Source: DASQTB01 sp035642095 (GTDB lineage Bacteria; Actinomycetota; UBA4738; CALAEC01). From it: DNA of 11,147 nt. Positions 7,979-11,147 of this stretch are shown piece by piece; position 1 is the first letter of the stretch; each line of letters begins with the position of its first letter. Below the pieces are notes generated by a model. It was not told the origin of the DNA and did no database searches. It saw nothing but the letters and a program-made list of their open reading frames with translations. The stretch lies in contig DASQTB010000108.1 in assembly GCA_035642095.1 (NCBI GenBank), positions 1-11,147 on the forward strand, written 5' to 3'. The position numbers and the translations under genes were made by a program.

Positions 7979-8916
7979 CGGCCGGAGTCCGACGACACGT
8001 CCTCCAGCCACGTGGCGACGCGGCTGTCCTCCGCCCCACGCCGGCACCGCTCCAGATGGCGGGTGGCGTAGGTTGCGTAGTCGAAGTCCAGCGACGACAG
8101 TCCCTGCTGGACCACCCCCCACATTCCCTCTCGGAAATCGGACATGATCCGCATCAGCTTCAGCCGGGCCAGGCGGGCCCGGGTGACGTCCCCGAAGTAC
8201 GCTTCCAGCAGGGCGACGTCCGCGCCGTCATCGAAATCGTGGTTCGTGGACAGGTTGCCCAGATCGAAGAAGACGTCTCCCATCCCTGCGTATTCGTAGT
8301 CGACGATGATCAGTCGGTCTGCCGAACGGATGAAGTTGGCGTTCAGAAGGTCGTTGTGGCAGGGGCGGGCCGTGAACGAACCCAGGGCCTCCTCGATGGC
8401 CGTGGCTCGTTCGTGGAGCGACGGATACACCTCGGGGACGAGGACGCCCCGTCCGGCCGCGGTGTCCCGGTACCGCTCCACGATCCGGAACGGCGAGAAT
8501 CGACCGGGGATCTCCCGTCCCCCATGGAACGCCCGGAGGGCGTCCACCACAATGCGCAGCGTCACCGGCTCCGCCATGGTCGCCTCGGGGACCGGCCGCC
8601 CATCGACGAACGCGGTGATCAGGATTCCTGGGTCAGGCAGGTAGGCGACGACCTCGGGCCCAACCCCGGCAGCGGCGGCGGCCTCGGCGGCGGCGCGTTC
8701 AGCCCCGCGGTCGATCCCCAGTTCCTGGGTGTGCGCCCCTGGGAGGCGGATCACGAACGACCGCCTGTCGACATCGACCCGGAAGTTCCGGTTGGTGATG
8801 CCGCCTTCGACCGGGGTGACGGTCAGGCGATCGGCCGTAGCCCAGCCCGGCATGGCCTCCACCACCGCCCTCAGGGCCGGTTCCACATGGGGACTGCGGA
8901 GGCTCGACCCGTCCAC
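7975..8916 (-). CDS. choline-kinase/aminoglycoside-phosphotransferase-like kinase
   Basis: An ATP-dependent small-molecule kinase of the APH/choline-kinase (LicA-like) superfamily, 313 residues from GTG 8916. Seen: VEGGITNRNFRV (36-47), the Gly-rich N-lobe turn; FVIRLPG (54-60); the catalytic loop PCHNDLLNANFI (185-196) with Asp189 and Asn194; and the metal-binding IIVDYEYAGMGDVFFDLGN (203-221) with Asp206. HNDLLNANF plus DYEYAG...FDLGN is characteristic of choline/ethanolamine kinases rather than antibiotic kinases, so an amino-alcohol substrate is likely. Start: the frame is open further upstream, but the promoter at 8925-8954 lies inside that longer frame and would start RNA at about 8917-8918, leaving GTG 8916 as the first codon of a leaderless or nearly leaderless message. 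First gene of the operon; its TGA overlaps the oxidase ATG. The downstream GTG at 8883 is an alternative start. Confidence 0.85.
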   Translation of the reverse strand: MDGSSLRSPHVEPALRAVVEAMPGWATADRLTVTPVEGGITNRNFRVDVDRRSFVIRLPGAHTQELGIDRGAERAAAEAAAAAGVGPEVVAYLPDPGILITAFVDGRPVPEATMAEPVTLRIVVDALRAFHGGREIPGRFSPFRIVERYRDTAAGRGVLVPEVYPSLHERATAIEEALGSFTARPCHNDLLNANFIRSADRLIIVDYEYAGMGDVFFDLGNLSTNHDFDDGADVALLEAYFGDVTRARLARLKLMRIMSDFREGMWGVVQQGLSSLDFDYATYATRHLERCRRGAEDSRVATWLEDVSSDSGR

Positions 8917-8924
8917 CGCCTCGG

Positions 8925-8954
8925 ACGCTAGCAGGAGTGATTGGTTCTGGTCAA
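8925..8954 (-). promoter_or_regulatory. sigma70-type promoter of the kinase-oxidase-phosphatase-ligase operon
   Basis: On the minus strand, TTGACC (8954-8949) is followed after 18 nt by TAGCGT (8930-8925). The first matches five of six bases of the -35 consensus and the second fits the actinobacterial TAnnnT -10. Expected transcription start is about 8917-8918, one or two bases before GTG 8916. No Shine-Dalgarno can fit downstream of that start, so leaderless translation is predicted. Confidence 0.6.
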
Positions 8955-8966
8955 CTGTGATTGAGT

Positions 8967-8979
8967 CTGAACGATTCAG
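8967..8979. promoter_or_regulatory. palindromic operator candidate in divergent intergenic region
   Basis: CTGAACGATTCAG is a perfect inverted repeat (5-bp arms, 3-bp centre) inside an unusually AT-rich stretch (about 8938-8990) of otherwise very GC-rich DNA. It lies 12 nt upstream of the minus-strand -35 and 8 nt upstream of the proposed plus-strand -35, a position from which one regulator could control both transcripts. A second, weaker repeat, TCAA-6 nt-TTGA, lies next to it at 8951-8964. No regulator gene is present in the window. Confidence 0.4.
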
Positions 8980-8987
8980 GTGGCCGT

Positions 8988-9017
8988 TTGCGCTGGAGGG
9001 AGAAGAGCGGGTAGGCT
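8988..9017 (+). promoter_or_regulatory. possible promoter of the CADD-family gene
   Basis: TTGCGC (8988-8993) and TAGGCT (9012-9017) are separated by 18 nt and lie 31 nt before the ATG at 9049. The -10 fits TAnnnT; the -35 keeps only TTG of the consensus. This is weaker than the divergent promoter and is offered because of its position. Confidence 0.35.
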
Positions 9018-9048
9018 CCGCCCAACCGAACCAAGGGGGAGGAACGCA

Positions 9049-9714
9049 ATGGACCTGCTGGCCGCTGTGGACCTGCTGATCGAGGAGCGTCACCTGCTGA
9101 CCCATCCCTTCTACACGAAGTGGGTGGAGGGGACTCTGCCGAAGGAGGCAATCCAGGAGTACGCCCGCCAGTACTACGCCTTCGAGTCAAGCTTCCCCCG
9201 GTTCCTGTCGGCCATCCACAGCCGGACCGAGGACCGGGAGGCCCGTCAGACGATCCTCGACAATCTGTGGGATGAGGAGGCCGGCGAGGAGAACCACGCC
9301 GAGCTGTGGCTTCGATTCGCCGAGGGGATCGGCGTCTCTCGCGGCGACGTCATCTCCGCGACATGGAACCCGGCCACCGAGGCCCTGGTCGACACGTACC
9401 ACCGGATCGCCCGGGAGCGCCCGGTAGCGTCCGGCCTTGCCGCCGTCCACGCCTACGAACGTCAGGTCCCCGCCGTGGCGGGAGCCAAGATCGAAGGGCT
9501 GAAGAAGCACTACGGAGTGGACGATCGACGGACCCTTACGTTCTGGGAGGTTCATCGGACGCTTGACGTCGAGCACTCCGACCACGAACGGGCCGAGCTG
9601 GAGCGGGTCGGCACCGAAGACCCCGAGGCCGTGCTGGAGGCCACCCGCGAGGCGCTCGACGCGTGGTGGGCGTTCCTGGACGCGGTCGACGTCCCCGAGC
9701 CCGTCGCCGCGTGA
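9049..9714 (+). CDS. CADD-family heme-oxygenase-like dimetal protein, probable p-aminobenzoate synthase
   Basis: A soluble, all-helical 221-residue protein of the TenA/PqqC-like heme-oxygenase-like dimetal oxidase superfamily, closest to Chlamydia CADD. Members of this branch make p-aminobenzoate for folate from their own Tyr, with a Lys as nitrogen donor. Seen: HPFYTKW (19-25), SAIHSR (54-59), DNLWDEEAGEENHAELW (71-87), AYERQVP (135-141), HRTLDVEH (169-176). With a constant offset of five residues, all six CADD metal ligands are present (Glu76, His83, Glu137, His169, Asp173, His176), and so are counterparts of CADD Tyr27, Tyr43, Tyr141 and Lys152 (Tyr22, Tyr38, Tyr136, Lys147). Start: ATG 9049, with GGGGGAGG ending 6 nt upstream. 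Divergent from the oxidase operon and convergent with the aldehyde dehydrogenase (16-nt gap). CADD residue numbers are from memory of the published protein. Confidence 0.86.
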   Translation: MDLLAAVDLLIEERHLLTHPFYTKWVEGTLPKEAIQEYARQYYAFESSFPRFLSAIHSRTEDREARQTILDNLWDEEAGEENHAELWLRFAEGIGVSRGDVISATWNPATEALVDTYHRIARERPVASGLAAVHAYERQVPAVAGAKIEGLKKHYGVDDRRTLTFWEVHRTLDVEHSDHERAELERVGTEDPEAVLEATREALDAWWAFLDAVDVPEPVAA

Positions 9715-9730
9715 GCCCGGCCGGGAAGCC

Positions 9731-11146
9731 CTAGCCCAGGTTCACCACGACGGTCTTCAGCTCGGTCAGCCGTTCGATCGAGAACCGGCCGCCCACCCGG
9801 CCCACGCCGCTCCGGGACCCGGACCCGCCCCCGAACGGGAGATGCGACTCCCAGTAGTTCGTGCCCTCGTTGATGTTCACCCACCCGGCCCGGGACGCCT
9901 CGGCGAACCGGAGCCCCCGCTTCAGGTCTCGGGTGAACACTGAGGTGAGGAGGCCGTACGGAGACGATCCGGCGATCTCCAGGGCCTGGTCCTCGCCTCG
10001 GATCGGGGTGATCGGCACGACCGGGCCGAACGTCTCCTCCCGGGCGACCTCCATCTCCTCGGTCACGCCGTCGAGGACGGTGGCTTCGTAGAAGAGCGGG
10101 CTGCCGTGCTCTTCGGCCCGACGCCCTCCCAGGACCAGGGCCGCTCCTCGCTCCCCGGCGTCCCGTATGTGACGCTCGGTCTTGTCCGCGGTGGGCTCGT
10201 TGTTGAGCGGCCCCAGCGTGGTCCCGTCGTCGAAAGGGTCACCCAGGCGGATGTCCCGCTCGGTCGAGGAGGTCAGCGCCGACAGGAAGTCGTCCCGGAC
10301 CCGGTGGTGGACCAGGAGTCGCTCCCCAGCGGTGCAGCTCTGCCCAGCGTTCAAGAAGCACGCCTCGAGCGTGGGCCGGACGGCGGCGTCGACGTCCGCG
10401 TCGTCGAGCAGGACCATCGGTCCGTTGCCGCCCATCTCCAGGATCAGCTCCTTGCCGGCCGCCCGCTCGGCCACCCGGTGACCTGTGGCGATCGAGCCGA
10501 TGAACCCCACGGCATCCGTCCCCGGGTTCGAGGCGACCTCGTCTCCGACCACCGGTCCGGGGCCGGTCACCATGTTGAACACCCCGGTCGGGAGGTCGGC
10601 CTCGACGATGCACTCCGCGAGCTTCACGGCGCAGACCGAGGTGGACGGCGCCGGGACCCACACCACCGCGTTCCCCGCGGCCAGGGCCGGGGCCACGATC
10701 TCCGCCGGCATCGTGTACGGCCAGTTCCAGGGCGTGATGACGCCGACCACGCCCCGAGGCACCCGGTAGACCAGGATCCGCTTGTCCGCCCCGATCGACG
10801 GCGGCATCAGCCCCTCGATCCTGGTGGCGTCGGCCGCGGCCATGTCGAAGTACGCCACCAGCTCATCGACCTCGTCGTAGGCCTCGGCTCGGAGCGGCTT
10901 CCCCTGGTCGAGGGTCAGGGTCCGAGCCATGTCGTCGCGGCGTTCGGCGATCACCTCGGCCACCCGGCGGAGGGCCGCGGACCGGTCGAACGCCGACCGA
11001 GCGGCCCAGTCCCGCCACGCGTCACCCGCCGCGGCCACGGCCCGGCGGGCGTCATCCCGGGTGCCCTCGGGGATGGTGCCGATCAGCTGGCCGGTGGATG
11101 GGCTGCGGGCCTCGAAGGAGACGCCTCCGTCTGACTCGATCCACTT
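9731..11146 (-). CDS. NAD(P)-dependent aldehyde dehydrogenase (N-terminus cut by window edge)
   Basis: An aldehyde dehydrogenase superfamily enzyme that oxidises an aldehyde to its acid; 471 residues are visible, and only about 10 should be missing, since the edge begins at KWIES, a few residues before the usual ARSPSTGQLIG strand. Numbered from the first visible residue: ITPWNWP (137-143) with oxyanion-hole Asn141; FIGSIATG (215-222) for the cofactor; ILEMGGNGP (235-243) with general base Glu237; NAGQSCTAGER (266-276) with nucleophile Cys271; EETFGPVVPI (370-379). The usual KPSE cofactor motif reads VPAP (164-167), so the conserved Lys and Glu that hold the adenosine ribose are missing. The C-terminus (GSRSGVGRVGG...LKTVVVNLG) resembles the succinate-semialdehyde and benzaldehyde dehydrogenase types. 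Substrate unknown; it fits an aldehyde from the amine oxidation encoded nearby. It belongs to a minus-strand unit entering from the right. Confidence 0.9.
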   Translation of the reverse strand, partial: KWIESDGGVSFEARSPSTGQLIGTIPEGTRDDARRAVAAAGDAWRDWAARSAFDRSAALRRVAEVIAERRDDMARTLTLDQGKPLRAEAYDEVDELVAYFDMAAADATRIEGLMPPSIGADKRILVYRVPRGVVGVITPWNWPYTMPAEIVAPALAAGNAVVWVPAPSTSVCAVKLAECIVEADLPTGVFNMVTGPGPVVGDEVASNPGTDAVGFIGSIATGHRVAERAAGKELILEMGGNGPMVLLDDADVDAAVRPTLEACFLNAGQSCTAGERLLVHHRVRDDFLSALTSSTERDIRLGDPFDDGTTLGPLNNEPTADKTERHIRDAGERGAALVLGGRRAEEHGSPLFYEATVLDGVTEEMEVAREETFGPVVPITPIRGEDQALEIAGSSPYGLLTSVFTRDLKRGLRFAEASRAGWVNINEGTNYWESHLPFGGGSGSRSGVGRVGGRFSIERLTELKTVVVNLG

Positions 11147-11147
11147 G

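Noticed and set aside
7979..8122. Extended N-terminus for the FAD oxidase
   Set aside because: The extra 48 residues precede the FAD-binding strand, have no resemblance to the family and lie inside the kinase gene; ATG 7978 with the ATGA overlap is far better.
8056..8931. Plus-strand open frame of 291 codons opposite the kinase
   Set aside because: Antisense to a gene with intact kinase motifs; composition is typical of a GC shadow.
9018..9048. A riboswitch (glycine or folate) ahead of the CADD gene
   Set aside because: Only about 30 nt lie between the proposed -10 and the ATG, most of it the ribosome site; too short for a known aptamer.
8917..9105. Extended N-terminus for the kinase
   Set aside because: It would overlap the start of the divergent CADD gene and contain the operon's own promoter; the added residues are not domain-like.
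9716..9725. CCCGGCCGGG palindrome between the CADD and aldehyde dehydrogenase genes as a terminator
   Set aside because: Only 10 bp with no loop and no U-tract; such short palindromes are expected by chance in DNA this GC-rich.
10106..11134. Plus-strand open frame of 342 codons opposite the aldehyde dehydrogenase
   Set aside because: Antisense shadow; the minus strand has complete aldehyde dehydrogenase motifs.
1..11147. Mobile element, phage, CRISPR or defence island
   Set aside because: No transposase, integrase, direct-repeat array or tRNA-edge signature; codon use is uniform and the genes are metabolic.

Overview
This window carries densely packed genes of very high GC, with GTG starts, overlapping start and stop codons and GC-rich intergenic DNA. 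It looks like an actinobacterial chromosome (Actinomycetota or a similarly GC-rich soil or environmental lineage); I cannot fix the genus. I see no rRNA, tRNA, CRISPR array, insertion sequence or phage gene.

Left block, plus strand (1-3562): the tail of an unidentified gene, then a small nucleotidyltransferase-like protein, a calcineurin-type metallophosphoesterase that starts on the last base of the preceding stop codon, and a 12-helix APC-superfamily amino acid/amine permease. They are tightly spaced and probably co-transcribed. A perfect GC-rich hairpin (3570-3600) separates this block from the next, which converges on it.

Middle block, minus strand (8916 down to 3601): a four-gene operon consisting of a choline-kinase/APH-like phosphotransferase, an 811-residue FAD oxidase fused to a folate-binding GcvT domain (dimethylglycine/sarcosine/4-methylaminobutanoate oxidase type), a histidine phosphatase, and a GCS2-family gamma-glutamyl (glutamate-cysteine-ligase-like) ligase. 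The first junction is a classic ATGA overlap. A good promoter (TTGACC, 18 nt, TAGCGT) lies so close to the first gene that its mRNA may be leaderless.

Right block: divergent from that operon, on the plus strand, is a CADD-family heme-oxygenase-like dimetal protein. It keeps all six metal ligands and the Tyr and Lys residues linked to self-sacrificing p-aminobenzoate synthesis in Chlamydia CADD. Converging on it from the right edge is an NAD(P)-dependent aldehyde dehydrogenase missing only its extreme N-terminus.

Working model (inference): the permease imports an amine or N-methylated amino compound; the FAD-GcvT enzyme oxidises or demethylates it and passes the one-carbon unit to tetrahydrofolate; the aldehyde dehydrogenase oxidises an aldehyde product; the gamma-glutamyl ligase and the kinase/phosphatases activate or recycle intermediates; and the CADD protein supplies p-aminobenzoate for the folate the oxidase needs. 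The most notable feature is the CADD-like gene sharing a 132-bp divergent control region with a folate-dependent amine-oxidation operon.
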